Shown here: piece by piece, positions 1 through 9,986 of the stretch | How the letters are laid out: the number at the start of each line of letters is the position of its first letter | How positions within the stretch are numbered: the stretch's first letter is position 1 | NCBI RefSeq assembly: GCF_001445575.1 | Contig: NZ_CP013200.1 | Coordinates: 2,170,001 to 2,234,000 of the forward strand | Direction of reading: 5' to 3' | Length of the DNA: 64,000 nt | DNA from: Arthrobacter alpinus | GTDB taxonomy: Bacteria > Actinomycetota > Actinomycetes > Actinomycetales > Micrococcaceae | Made by a program: the position numbers and the translations under genes | Notes under the pieces: model-generated | Told to the model about the DNA's origin: nothing | What the model saw: the letters and a program-made list of their open reading frames with translations, nothing else | Databases searched by the model: none

Positions 1-1
1 C

Positions 2-325
2 GATTAGCCCGGCGGCCAAGAGGCGTCGCTTGACTTCTTGGATCAGTGAAGCGAAGGGCTTGGTGTGTCCCTTGCCCCATTGCTGGCGGGTGAACAGGGC
101 CATGAGAACGGCGGTGGCGTCCTTGTCGAAACCGACGGAGTGGGCGACACCTTCAGCGTAAGTTTCTACGTGTTCTGTGGCGACGGGGAGGTTCACGCGG
201 AGGGTGGGGCCGAGGGCGGCGCCGTCGAGGGCGACGCAGACGAGGCTTTCCTGCGGCCAGTAGCCGAGGCTGTGGCCGATGTAGCTGATAGCGTCGGCCG
301 GGCTGCTGATTCTGATCGGTTCCAT
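2..325 (-). CDS. DUF4192 domain protein, N-terminal part (runs off left edge)
   Basis: Reads on the minus strand from ATG at 325 to the window edge, about 108 codons with no stop. It begins MEPIRISSPAD and contains LGYWPQESLVCVALDG, nearly the same as the complete DUF4192 protein at 60844-61866. GGAGCAAG lies just upstream as a possible ribosome binding site. DUF4192 proteins are common on actinobacterial chromosomes and plasmids and have no firm function that I know of. The rest of the gene lies left of the window, so I cannot say whether it is intact. Confidence 0.8.
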   Translation of the reverse strand, partial: MEPIRISSPADAISYIGHSLGYWPQESLVCVALDGAALGPTLRVNLPVATEHVETYAEGVAHSVGFDKDATAVLMALFTRQQWGKGHTKPFASLIQEVKRRLLAAGLI

Positions 326-697
326 AATCTTGCTCCTCTTGTGTGTTCGGTGGCTGGGTGTTCGCGGCCGCCTGCTCTGTTGGTGCCTTCTGGTAAGAGG
401 AATCACCGCTGGGTTTAGGGGCCGGAATGCAACTTGGGGTACCGGGCACGGGGCAAAAATTGTTTCGAGGAGATAAGCGACGTAGGAGCGCCGAGAAAGA
501 ATTTTTGGAGGAGTGACCGGCGCGTAGCGCCCTGGTTGCGTGGAGGGCCCGCCCAGCGATGATGGGATACCAGAAGGCACAACGTGGTTTGGCATGTGTT
601 CATAGAGGTCCATCGACCGAGGCGTTCGTTTGGGCTGACCGTTGGAGAGTGACTTGGCTGCTTCCGTGGATACCGATTCTTGTTCATGCTCGTTCAT
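326..697 (-). CDS. Small conserved ORF upstream of DUF4192, copy 1, open into DUF4192
   Basis: An ORF from ATG at 697 reads MNEHEQESVSTEAAK, then NHVVPSGIPSSLGG, and has no in-frame stop before the DUF4192 ATG at 325. It is therefore in frame with DUF4192 and could be read as one fusion. The second copy (61895-62242) encodes an alignable protein that ends with its own stop. The change comes from one base: CCTAAACCC here against CCTAATACCC there. Protein-level conservation between the copies suggests a real small protein of about 115 residues. Its function is unknown. The fusion may be real or may reflect a missing base. Confidence 0.45.
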
Positions 698-944
698 GGT
701 GTCGGCTCGGTCTTACGAAATGACCGATTGCCTGGATCCAAATGGATGGGCAGATTCTGTACGAAAGTCGAGTGACGATTGCCAGCGGCTCACTTGCAGT
801 CCGCAGATTTTTGAATTGGGCGGGTCAAGTTATGCCGTGTCTGATTTCTTTGCCACGGCTAAGGAACGCCTAGAGCGGCGACGGAGTTGGCCATTTCAGC
901 CGGTCGTACCGGCCTTCAGATAGAGCACGAAGCGGACCACACTG

Positions 945-3900
945 ATGAGCTCGGCAGACCCTTTCACAGGTATTATCAAAAAGGTTGACCAACGGTCGGC
1001 GATCCTACCGGCAGAGCTACAATGGTTGAATCATGCCCCTGATGGCGCCTGCTCAGTCATTACATTTGGGGAAGGTTTGTACTTGCGCATCATCGACAAC
1101 ATCAGTGAACTGTTCGGCGACGATCTCAAGGCGGAGATTACGCCGGGATCCAAGGTACGAATAGCCGCGTCCACTTTCTCGATTTTCGCCTTCGAAGCGC
1201 TACGCAAGGAGTTGGAAAAGGTCTCCGAGCTGGAGTTCATCTTCACCTCACCGTCTTTCGAAACGTCGAAGGTCACCGATAAACTCCGCAAGGAACGCCG
1301 CGAGTATTTCATCCCGGAGGCAATCCGGGCAGAATCCAGTCTGTACGGCTCGGAGTTTGAGATAAAGCTACGAAATAAGCTTACACAGCGTGCAATTGCC
1401 AAGGAATGCGCCGACTGGGTACGCCGAAAGGTGACATTCCGATCGAATGCAACCGGGAACCCGATGCAACAATTCGCGGTCGTGGACGACACTGCGGCAT
1501 ACATGCCCCTCCAAGGTTTCACCACAGCCGATTTAGGCTATGAACCTAGCAACGCCGTCTCGAACTTGGTTCACCGGATCGATGAAGCGCCACTGACCGG
1601 CCAGTACATTCAGCTATTCGACCAAATTTGGAACACCACCGACCAGCTCAACGATGTCACCGAAGCAGTCCAAGAGCACATCGCCAGTGTCTACGCCGAG
1701 AACTCCCCGGCACGCATCTACTTCCTGATCCTCTACAACCTGTTCGCGGAGTTCCTCGAAGATATCAACGAAGACGTGCTGCCCAACGACCGCACCGGGT
1801 ACCAAGACACGAAGGTCTGGCAGAGTCTCTACAATTTCCAGAGTGACGCCGCGACCGGAATCATCAATAAATTGGAGACTTACAACGGCTGCATCCTTGC
1901 CGACAGTGTCGGCTTGGGCAAAACGTTCACCGCACTCGCAGTCATCAAATATTACGAGTTGCGCAACAAGTCGGTACTCGTGCTCTGCCCGAAGAAACTT
2001 GCGGAGAACTGGACGAATTACAATGCGAACCTGACGACCAACATCTTCGCCTCCGACCGTTTTAACTATGACGTCCTCGCCCACACAGACCTCTCCCGAA
2101 CGCGTGGCGAATCCCTCGGGATCCGGCTCGACCGTATCAACTGGGGGAACTACGACTTGGTCGTGATCGACGAGTCGCACAACTTTCGTAACGCCGACTA
2201 CGCCGAGGAGAAGGAATCACGTTACCAGCGCCTGATGCGCTTAGTCATTCGCGAAGGCGTGAAGACGAAGGTGCTGATGCTTTCGGCAACCCCGGTGAAC
2301 AACAGGTTCAATGACCTTAAGAACCAGCTCCAGCTCGCTTACGAAGGGGAATCAGAGAACCTCGCCCAGCAACTAAACCTCTCCACCACGGTCGAAAAAG
2401 TTTTCAGCGAGGCGCAGCGCGTCTTTAACGATTGGTCCAAGCTCGCCCCCGAGGATCGCACGTCCGATCGGATCCTGCAGATGCTCGACTTCGACTTCTT
2501 CGAACTCCTCGACTCGGTCACCATTGCCCGTTCACGCAAACATATCCAGGCGTTCTACGACACCACCGAAATTGGCGCGTTCCCCGACCGGCTGCCGCCA
2601 AAGTCGATCCGCGAACCCCTCACCAATTTGTCCGACGTGCCGGACTTCAATGAGATCTTCGAACAGCTCCAGGCGCTCACCCTCGCCGTCTACACCCCAC
2701 TGGCGTACGTCTTTCCGAGCCGGATCGGAAAGTACGAAGATCTTTACAACGTCACCACGGGTAGCGCACGCTCGAACCTCGGCCAGCGAGGCCGAGAGCA
2801 GGGCCTCAAGAAACTCATGACGGTGAACCTCCTCAAGCGGTTGGAAAGCTCGGTCGACGCGTTTCGACTTACGCTGTCCAAGATTGACGAATCCGTGGGC
2901 CGGACGATGGACCGCCTCGGAACGCACGGTGCCACCAGTACCGACCTCGGAACCGACCTTTCCGGTCTGGACCTCGACCTTGACGATGCGGATGACGCGA
3001 ACATCGGGGCCATCACATTCGGGGAAAAGATTCAAGTGGACCCTGAAGACATCGACATCGAGTCATGGCGACGCGACCTGCGGAACGACCTTAAAATCCT
3101 GCGCGCGCTACTTGTCGAGATGCACAAGGTCACCCCCGATCATGACCGCAAGCTCCAAACGCTGAAGCGACTGATCGAGGAGAAGGCGAAGCACCCGATC
3201 AACCCGGAGAACCGCAAGGTGTTGGTGTTCTCCGCCTTTGCCGACACCGCCAGCTACCTCTACCGCGAGCTCGCACCTACACTCGTTGCGGCCGGTCTGG
3301 AGGCCGCCCTTATCACCGGAGGTAGCCACGGAGCGAAGTCCACTTTGGGCAAGGGACACGATTTTCAGCAGATTATGTCGATGTTCTCACCGCGGTCGAA
3401 GCAGCGTCACCTCACGATGCCGCAGGAGACCGCAGAGCTCGACGTGCTCATCGGCACCGATGTCATCAGCGAGGGCCAAAACCTCCAGGATTGCGATTTC
3501 CTGGTCAACTACGACATCCACTGGAACCCGGTGCGGATCATCCAACGCTTCGGCCGCATCGATCGAATTGGTTCGATCAACGCGCAAATCCAGCTGGTGA
3601 ACTTCTGGCCGGACATCTCCCTGGACGAGTACATCAATCTCAAGGAGCGTGTGGAGAACCGTATGGTCATAGCAGATCTCGCGGGCAGCGCAAACGACAA
3701 CATCCTCACCTTGGAGGACAATGACGCAGTGTTCCGCAAAGAACAGCTCCGCAAGCTTCAGGACGAGGTCATCGAGCTGGAAGATGTCCGCACCGGCGTC
3801 TCCATCACCGACCTGGGCCTCAACGATTTCCGCATGGACCTGCTTGGCTACATCAAAGAATATGGCGAACTTTCTTCAGTGCCCAAGGGCCTCCACGCCG

Positions 3901-4352
3901 TTGTACCGGCAGATAGCTCGAAGGGCCTGGTCCCGGGTGCGATCTTCGCATTGCGGAACGTGAACGCCGATGAAACGATCAACCGTGGCAACAGGCTCCA
4001 CCCTCATTACCTCGTTTACCTCGACGACGACGGGCACGTCATTGCCGATCACACCGAGGCGAAACGTCTGCTGGACCTAATTCGCTCGGGGTGCCGTCCT
4101 TACGATGAACCGGTATCCGATGTGGTGAGGATCTTCAACGGTGCCACTTTGGAAGGCTCGGAGATGGGCAAGTACTCCGAGCTGCTCACCGGCGCTATCA
4201 ACTCAATGATCGACGTCACGGAGGAACGGGACATCGACAGCCTGTTCAGCGCGGGCCCGACCACCGCGCTGTCCCAGAGCATTGCCGGGCTTGACGACTT
4301 CGAGCTAATCGCGTTCATTATCATCCTCGATGCGGCTCGGGACGCTGAATGA
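945..4352 (+). CDS. PLD-like/SNF2-type helicase of a composite restriction operon
   Basis: This 1135-aa protein is a superfamily 2 helicase. Walker A (ADSVGLGKT) is near residue 319, a DESH box near 409, SAT (LSATPVNN) near 446, and motifs V and VI (GTDVISEGQNLQD, QRFGRIDRIG) near 835-875. The first 280 residues look like the degenerate phospholipase D-like region seen in this helicase class, but I see no intact HxK. An acidic insert (LSGLDLDLDDADDANIG) lies near residue 675. It probably translocates on DNA for the restriction complex. It is the first gene of the operon, and the next gene starts at the overlapping ATGA. The start is the ATG at 945, with only a weak purine-rich RBS upstream. 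Helicase identity is clear; the defence role is inferred from its neighbours. Confidence 0.88.
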   Translation: MSSADPFTGIIKKVDQRSAILPAELQWLNHAPDGACSVITFGEGLYLRIIDNISELFGDDLKAEITPGSKVRIAASTFSIFAFEALRKELEKVSELEFIFTSPSFETSKVTDKLRKERREYFIPEAIRAESSLYGSEFEIKLRNKLTQRAIAKECADWVRRKVTFRSNATGNPMQQFAVVDDTAAYMPLQGFTTADLGYEPSNAVSNLVHRIDEAPLTGQYIQLFDQIWNTTDQLNDVTEAVQEHIASVYAENSPARIYFLILYNLFAEFLEDINEDVLPNDRTGYQDTKVWQSLYNFQSDAATGIINKLETYNGCILADSVGLGKTFTALAVIKYYELRNKSVLVLCPKKLAENWTNYNANLTTNIFASDRFNYDVLAHTDLSRTRGESLGIRLDRINWGNYDLVVIDESHNFRNADYAEEKESRYQRLMRLVIREGVKTKVLMLSATPVNNRFNDLKNQLQLAYEGESENLAQQLNLSTTVEKVFSEAQRVFNDWSKLAPEDRTSDRILQMLDFDFFELLDSVTIARSRKHIQAFYDTTEIGAFPDRLPPKSIREPLTNLSDVPDFNEIFEQLQALTLAVYTPLAYVFPSRIGKYEDLYNVTTGSARSNLGQRGREQGLKKLMTVNLLKRLESSVDAFRLTLSKIDESVGRTMDRLGTHGATSTDLGTDLSGLDLDLDDADDANIGAITFGEKIQVDPEDIDIESWRRDLRNDLKILRALLVEMHKVTPDHDRKLQTLKRLIEEKAKHPINPENRKVLVFSAFADTASYLYRELAPTLVAAGLEAALITGGSHGAKSTLGKGHDFQQIMSMFSPRSKQRHLTMPQETAELDVLIGTDVISEGQNLQDCDFLVNYDIHWNPVRIIQRFGRIDRIGSINAQIQLVNFWPDISLDEYINLKERVENRMVIADLAGSANDNILTLEDNDAVFRKEQLRKLQDEVIELEDVRTGVSITDLGLNDFRMDLLGYIKEYGELSSVPKGLHAVVPADSSKGLVPGAIFALRNVNADETINRGNRLHPHYLVYLDDDGHVIADHTEAKRLLDLIRSGCRPYDEPVSDVVRIFNGATLEGSEMGKYSELLTGAINSMIDVTEERDIDSLFSAGPTTALSQSIAGLDDFELIAFIIILDAARDAE

Positions 4353-5014
4353 CGGTCCGCCTCTACCGCTGGCCGGCCGCCGCAAAGTTTGGAAAGCGCG
4401 TCCCGAAGGAGAAGTTCTACGATCAAGGTACCGTCACCGCAGCCGTCCGCGAGAAGTTCGTCTCTGAGGTGCAGCGAGTCACCTGGGCCTACAAGCTCGC
4501 CGAGACCACCGTCAACCTGACCGGAAATGCCGAGGTCCCGGAGATCCAGGTCTTCCACATCGAAGCAAAAGGCAACGACGTCCCTGATCCGGTGCTGATG
4601 GCGATCGATAGGGCCATCCCGTTTCCGATCATCTTTGAGATTCATCGCGGCCGGGACCAAGCAAATAGTGTCCGTATGGTAGCGGCACACAAATACTTCG
4701 GTGGTAGTGCAGCAAAGCTCAGCTCCTACTTCACCACCGATTGGATGCCGGCCAACTCTGACAGGCAAGTGCTCCCGTCCGCAATTAATCTTCCAACGCT
4801 TTACACAGCTCTTCTGGCTCCGCTTACCCCCGTGTTCGCGCGAGCCGGCGAGAACATGTCCGAAATAGCTGAAAGACTGAACACCTTACAGAAGCTTGAA
4901 CGTGAAATCACCGCGCTCGAGCGGAAGCTGCGCAATGAACCACAACTGAACCGCAAGATCGAATTGCGCCGTGCGCTGAAGACGAAACAAGCAGAATTGG
5001 AACAACAAAGGTAA
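4349..5014 (+). CDS. DUF4391 family protein
   Basis: A 221-aa protein starting MTVRLYRWPAAAKFGKRVPK. The N-terminal pattern (AKFGKRVPKEKFYDQ), a central region (VQRVTWAYKLAETTVNL, FHIEAKGNDVPDPVL) and a C-terminal heptad-like Lys/Glu/Leu helix (about 165-221) fit DUF4391 proteins. These commonly sit beside type III-like methyltransferase genes together with an SNF2-type helicase. No catalytic motif is evident. It may be a specificity or bridging subunit, which is inference. Its ATG overlaps the helicase stop by 4 nt and it ends 3 nt before the methyltransferase start, so translation is probably coupled. Confidence 0.75.
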   Translation: MTVRLYRWPAAAKFGKRVPKEKFYDQGTVTAAVREKFVSEVQRVTWAYKLAETTVNLTGNAEVPEIQVFHIEAKGNDVPDPVLMAIDRAIPFPIIFEIHRGRDQANSVRMVAAHKYFGGSAAKLSSYFTTDWMPANSDRQVLPSAINLPTLYTALLAPLTPVFARAGENMSEIAERLNTLQKLEREITALERKLRNEPQLNRKIELRRALKTKQAELEQQR

Positions 5015-5017
5015 ACC

Positions 5018-6892
5018 GTGGAGAAATTGCGCATGACATCGCCAGATCTGACCGACGCCAACATCGAGAAGCTCGCCGAGCTCTTCCCCGGCGTCTTCAC
5101 CGAGGGGCTCGACGCCGATGGCAACCCCAAGAAGTCCATTGATTTCGACTTGCTTCGCCAGGAGCTGTCCTCTCAAGTCGTCGATGGTCCACAGGAGCGC
5201 TACCAGCTCGACTGGCCGGGAAAGCGTGCCGCTGCGTTCGCTGCTAATGCGCCCATAGCTAAGACCCTACGACCCGTTCGCGAGGAGTCGGTCGATTTCA
5301 ATTCCACCAAGAACCTCTTCATTGAGGGCGACAACCTCGACGCCTTGAAGCTGCTTCAGGAGTCTTACCTCGGAAAAGTCAAGCTGATCTACATTGATCC
5401 GCCCTACAATACGGGTAATGACTTCGTGTACAACGATGACTTCGCTGAGTCGAACGAGGAATTTCTCGCAAGGTCTGGACAGGTTAATGCAATTGGAGCA
5501 GGGTTGGTAGCCAACCCCGATTCCAACGGTCGTTTCCATTCCGACTGGCTCAGTATGATGTATCCGCGTTTGAAGCTTGCAAGGAACCTCCTTGTGGACG
5601 ACGGAATTATCGCAATCAGTATTGATGACAATGAATTCGCTAACCTCCGTTCATTGTGCGACGAGGTATTCGGAGCTTCCGCTTTTCTGGGTGCGCTTAC
5701 ATGGCGCCGCCGGCCAACTCCCGACAGTCGTAATTACAGCCGAATCTCGGTGGACCACGAATACGTTTTGCTTTATGGGAGAAGCAGCGCTTCCCAATTC
5801 AAGGGCCGAGGAATCGACGAGTCGAAGTACAAGAATCCTGATAACGATCCGGGGGGCCCTTGGACAAGTGAGAACCTGACAGGTTTGGCTAGTGCCGACC
5901 GGCGACCGAACCTGCACTACGACCTGGTGAACCCAGCGACGGGGTTGTCTTATCCGCCCAGCCCAAGTAGGGGATGGAGCAAAGGTAAGGAGACGATGAA
6001 CCGACTAATCGCAGAGAGCAAGATCCTCTGGCCGTCATCGCCGGCAGGTCGGCCCCGCGAGAAGAAGTTTCTGAGCGAGCTCAAGTCTGCGGTGACCGGT
6101 TTCTCGACTTGGCTGCCTTCAGACGAAATTGGCTACAATTACTCTGCGACTCGGGAAGTCAGGGACCTGCTTGGAGGCAAGCTTTTCGACTTCCCAAAAC
6201 CAGTTTCCCTCGTCCGCACTATTTGCGAACAGGTAGCGGGAGATGCCGATCTTGTTCTCGACTTCTTCGCTGGCAGTGGTTCCACCGCGCATGCGGTCAT
6301 GTCTGCGAATGCTGCTGATGGATCCGCCCGTCGATTTATCCTCGTGCAACTAGGCGAAGCTGTCGATTCAGGTTCCGAGGCAGCTAAGGCTGGGTACGAA
6401 ACCATTGTTGAGCTGGCGAGGGAACGCGTGCGTCGGGCCGGGCAAGCAATTGTCGATGAAGCGGGGCTGACCGGTGCCAGCCTTGACGTTGGGTTCCGAT
6501 CCCTGAGCGTCGACACCACGAATATGTCGGATGTCTTCCGCGTTCCGGACGAGACGGATCAATTTGCACTCGATCTATTGGAGGGCAGTGTTAAGCCGGG
6601 CCGCTCAGGCGAGGATCTACTGTTCCAAGTGATGCTGGACTGGGGCCTCGAACTGACAATGCTGATCGCCATCGAGCATATTGAGGGTCACGAAGTCTTC
6701 GTGGTCGAAGACGGGGCGCTCATCGCATGCCTGGAACCGACGATCACACCGGAATGTATACGCTCCATCGCCAAGCGTGAGCCGCTGCGGGCGGTCTTCC
6801 GCGACTCTGGTTTTGCCTCCGACGATGCCCGGATCAACGCCGAACAGATCTTCCGCGAGATGTCCCCATCAACCGACGTGAAGGCGATCTGA
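5018..6892 (+). CDS. Type III Mod-like DNA adenine methyltransferase
   Basis: A 624-aa amino-methyltransferase. The catalytic DPPY motif (YIDPPYNTGNDF) is near residue 127, followed by the target-recognition region and then the SAM-binding motif (LDFFAGSGSTAHAV) near residue 415. This order defines the beta class, which includes type III Mod subunits. It should methylate adenine at a recognition site and, with the downstream Res-like protein, guide cleavage of unmodified DNA. The GTG at 5018 has AAAGG a few bases upstream; an in-frame ATG at 5033 is the alternative. The gene ends 5 nt before the Res gene. Both motifs are intact, so it is probably active. Confidence 0.92.
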   Translation: MEKLRMTSPDLTDANIEKLAELFPGVFTEGLDADGNPKKSIDFDLLRQELSSQVVDGPQERYQLDWPGKRAAAFAANAPIAKTLRPVREESVDFNSTKNLFIEGDNLDALKLLQESYLGKVKLIYIDPPYNTGNDFVYNDDFAESNEEFLARSGQVNAIGAGLVANPDSNGRFHSDWLSMMYPRLKLARNLLVDDGIIAISIDDNEFANLRSLCDEVFGASAFLGALTWRRRPTPDSRNYSRISVDHEYVLLYGRSSASQFKGRGIDESKYKNPDNDPGGPWTSENLTGLASADRRPNLHYDLVNPATGLSYPPSPSRGWSKGKETMNRLIAESKILWPSSPAGRPREKKFLSELKSAVTGFSTWLPSDEIGYNYSATREVRDLLGGKLFDFPKPVSLVRTICEQVAGDADLVLDFFAGSGSTAHAVMSANAADGSARRFILVQLGEAVDSGSEAAKAGYETIVELARERVRRAGQAIVDEAGLTGASLDVGFRSLSVDTTNMSDVFRVPDETDQFALDLLEGSVKPGRSGEDLLFQVMLDWGLELTMLIAIEHIEGHEVFVVEDGALIACLEPTITPECIRSIAKREPLRAVFRDSGFASDDARINAEQIFREMSPSTDVKAI

Positions 6893-6897
6893 GCAGG

Positions 6898-9800
6898 ATG
6901 AAACTTCAGTTCAAGGTCCAGCAATACCAGACCGATGCCGTCGACGCCGTTGTCAATGTCTTCGCCGGGCAGCCCAAACTCGATGGTTCGTCCTATCGGA
7001 TTGATCCCGGCAAGGTTAGGTCGATCAGCAATCCTGCGTTGTTCGAAGCGAACTCTGTCATGGACTCAGGACTGCGGAATGCGGAGATCGCCCTGAGCGG
7101 TGTCCAGCTGCTGGAAAACGTCCACAGGGTGCAGCGATCCCGGAATCTCCCCCTAGCTGCCACACTCGTGGACAGCAAAGCCGCACCCGGCGCCCCGAAC
7201 CTTGATGTTGAAATGGAGACGGGGACGGGCAAGACGTACGTCTACATCAAGACAATCATGGAGCTACATAAGCGCTATGGCTGGTCGAAGTACATTATTG
7301 TCATTCCCTCGATCGCGATTCGCGAGGGCGTGAAAAAATCCTTCGATGTGACCGCCGAGCACTTCCAACAGCACTACGGCACCAAGCCGCGTTCGTTTGT
7401 CTACAACTCTTCGCAGCTACATGAGTTGGAGCGCTTTAGCTCCGATGCCGGGGTGCAAGTGATGATCATCAACATCCAGGCGTTCAACGCAATCGGCAAG
7501 GACAACAGGCGCATCTACGACGAGCTCGACGATTTTCAGTCGCGTCGCCCGATCGATGTGATCAGTGCCAACCGGCCGATTGTGATCATCGATGAACCGC
7601 AAAAGATCGGTGCCGCCAAGTCGCTTGAGGCATTGTCGCGTTTCAACGCACTGATGATGCTGCGCTATTCGGCCACCCACAAGATTGAGCACACTAAGAT
7701 CCATCGGCTCGATGCCCTTGATGCGTTCAACCACCAGCTCGTCAAGAAGATCGCCGTCCGCGGTATCACCGTCAAGGGACTGTCGGGGTCGACCGCCTAC
7801 CTGTACCTGGACGCCATCGAGATCGCCAAGGGGGCCAGGCCGCGCGCCCGAATCGAGATCGAGGTGCAGACCAAGGGTGGGCCGATCAAGCGGCAGATCA
7901 AGCGACTTGACGTCGGAGCCAACCTGCATGACATCTCAAATGGCATTGAGGCCTACAGGGATCTATTCATTACCGATATCGATGCGAACCGCGACGTTAT
8001 CGAATTGAGCAGCGGCGACATCGTCATTTCCGGGCAACTCGCCGACAACGACGTCACTGCGGAGACGAAGAGGCGCATCCAGATTCGCGAAGTCGTCCGC
8101 GCCCACTTCGAGAAGGAAAGGCAGCTCTTTAGTCAGAACATCAAGGTGCTCTCTCTGCTCTTCATCGACGAGGTAGCCAAGTACCGAGACTACGACCGCG
8201 AGGACACACTCGGGGACTATGCCCGTCTCTTTGAGGAAGAGTACTCCACGATCCGTGACGAAGTCCTCGGCGAACTGGACATCGACGATGCCACCGCAAA
8301 ATATCAGGACTACCTGCGCCGCGATGTGGTCGGGGCCGTGCATGAGGGCTATTTCTCGATCGATAAGAAGACCAAGCGTCAAATTGATGGGAAGCTCAGC
8401 GGCCGCGGGGACGATAGGGGCGAATCGTCCGACACGGACGCCTACGACCTGATTCTCAAGGACAAGGAACGATTGCTTTCGTTCGAGGAACCGGTGCGGT
8501 TCATCTTCTCCCACTCCGCCCTGCGCGAGGGCTGGGACAACCCCAACGTCTTCGTCATGGGCATGCTCAAGAAGAGCGACAACACCGTCTCGCGCCGCCA
8601 GGAGATCGGCCGCGGCCTGCGTCTTGCGGTCGACCAGCTCGGTGAACGCATGGACAAGGAAACAGTGGGCGAACGCGTTCATGACATCAATGAGCTGACA
8701 GTGGTCACCGACGAGTCATACTCCGACTTCGTTGCCGGGCTGCAAAAGGAAATCTCCGAGTCGCTTTCTACGCGGCCCTGCAAGGCTAGCGTCAAGTTTT
8801 TCACCGGCAAGACCTTAGAGACTCACGCGGGTGAGTCGATAGTCGAGGAAGCGCTTGCACTGGCGTTGTACAAGTACCTGATCAAGAACGACTACTTGAA
8901 CGAAGATGACACCGTCTCCGAGGTCTACAAGGAGGCGCAGCAGATGGGTACGCTGGCCGAGCCAACTTCTGAGGTGCTGCGCCCGGTGATCGAGTTCGTC
9001 TGGCCGCTTATTGATGCGCTGCTCATTGACGTGCCGATTCCGCCGGATGATCGCAAGCTCAAAAAGCTTGAGCCCAATGCCAACCTCGACAAGAAGGAGT
9101 TCCAGTCACTGTGGCGGCGAATCAACCACAAGGCGGTCTACCAAGTCGAGTTCGATTCCCAGGAATTGATCCGGAGGTGTATCACGGGGCTCGACCAGAA
9201 ACTCAAGGTGGCCTCGATGCAGTACGTGGTGCAGGCTGGGGAACAGCGCGATTCAATGGCAGTCGATGACCTCACCAGCGGCACTGGGTTCGACGTGTCA
9301 AGCATGGAAACCCACACCGAAACAGTCACCGCAGGTTCTCAGGTCAAGTACGATCTGTTGGGTGAAATCGCAGAGAAGACGCAGCTGACCCGTCGCACTG
9401 CCGCGGCGATCCTCCGCGGGGTCACCACCGGCACTTTCACGAAGTTCCGACTTAACCCGGAGCAGTTCATCACCGAAGCCGCCCGGCTCATCAACGAGCA
9501 AAAGGCGAGCGTCGTGGTCGAGCATCTCACCTACGACACGCTGGAAGACCGCTTCGACTCGGCCATCTTCACGGCGAACCAGACCAAGCACGACCTGGCC
9601 AAGGCCGGGGATAAGTTGAAGAAGCACATCTACGACTACGTTGTCACCGACTCCAAGATTGAGCGTGACTTCGTCGCTGACCTGGACACCAGCAAAGAGG
9701 TTGCCGTCTACGCGAAACTGCCCCGGGGTTTTTTCATACCCACGCCGGTTGGCAACTACAACCCCGACTGGGCGATCGCGTATACCGAGGGCAGCGTCAA

Positions 9801-9984
9801 GCACGTTTACTTCATTGCGGAGACAAAGGGTTCGCTTTCGACTCTCCAGCTGAGGGGAGTCGAGGATGCAAAAATCGAATGCGCCCGCAAGTTCTTCGCG
9901 TCCCTGAACGAGAAGAATGACCAAGACGTTGTCTACGACGTCGTCACCAACTACTCCGAGCTGATGCAGCTCGTTACGACATAA
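6898..9984 (+). CDS. Type III Res-like helicase-endonuclease
   Basis: A 1028-aa restriction subunit. The helicase core has Walker A (METGTGKT) near residue 105, a DEPQ box (VIIDEPQKIG) near 230, REGWDNPNVF near 540 and motif VI (RRQEIGRGLRLA) near 565. The C-terminus has a PD-(D/E)xK nuclease motif, NPDWAIAY near 955 with AETKG near 974, as expected for type III Res proteins. It would translocate or slide on DNA and cut when paired with the Mod subunit. It starts 5 nt after the methyltransferase stop and is followed almost directly by the OLD-like gene, so it is part of one operon. All key residues are present. Confidence 0.92.
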   Translation: MKLQFKVQQYQTDAVDAVVNVFAGQPKLDGSSYRIDPGKVRSISNPALFEANSVMDSGLRNAEIALSGVQLLENVHRVQRSRNLPLAATLVDSKAAPGAPNLDVEMETGTGKTYVYIKTIMELHKRYGWSKYIIVIPSIAIREGVKKSFDVTAEHFQQHYGTKPRSFVYNSSQLHELERFSSDAGVQVMIINIQAFNAIGKDNRRIYDELDDFQSRRPIDVISANRPIVIIDEPQKIGAAKSLEALSRFNALMMLRYSATHKIEHTKIHRLDALDAFNHQLVKKIAVRGITVKGLSGSTAYLYLDAIEIAKGARPRARIEIEVQTKGGPIKRQIKRLDVGANLHDISNGIEAYRDLFITDIDANRDVIELSSGDIVISGQLADNDVTAETKRRIQIREVVRAHFEKERQLFSQNIKVLSLLFIDEVAKYRDYDREDTLGDYARLFEEEYSTIRDEVLGELDIDDATAKYQDYLRRDVVGAVHEGYFSIDKKTKRQIDGKLSGRGDDRGESSDTDAYDLILKDKERLLSFEEPVRFIFSHSALREGWDNPNVFVMGMLKKSDNTVSRRQEIGRGLRLAVDQLGERMDKETVGERVHDINELTVVTDESYSDFVAGLQKEISESLSTRPCKASVKFFTGKTLETHAGESIVEEALALALYKYLIKNDYLNEDDTVSEVYKEAQQMGTLAEPTSEVLRPVIEFVWPLIDALLIDVPIPPDDRKLKKLEPNANLDKKEFQSLWRRINHKAVYQVEFDSQELIRRCITGLDQKLKVASMQYVVQAGEQRDSMAVDDLTSGTGFDVSSMETHTETVTAGSQVKYDLLGEIAEKTQLTRRTAAAILRGVTTGTFTKFRLNPEQFITEAARLINEQKASVVVEHLTYDTLEDRFDSAIFTANQTKHDLAKAGDKLKKHIYDYVVTDSKIERDFVADLDTSKEVAVYAKLPRGFFIPTPVGNYNPDWAIAYTEGSVKHVYFIAETKGSLSTLQLRGVEDAKIECARKFFASLNEKNDQDVVYDVVTNYSELMQLVTT

Positions 9985-9986
9985 GG

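Larger units (their letters stand above)
1..697. repeat. Direct repeat, copy 1 (DUF4192 cassette)
   Basis: Positions 1-697 align with 61542-62242 in the same orientation, with long identical blocks and about 90% identity by eye. The repeat covers the 5' part of the DUF4192 gene and the small ORF upstream. The two copies frame about 61 kb. Confidence 0.85.

Noticed and set aside
1614..3035. Long minus-strand ORFs inside the helicase gene
   Set aside because: They are antisense shadows of a gene with clear helicase motifs. Similar shadows in the Res, T4SS, relaxase and dnaE2 genes were ignored for the same reason.
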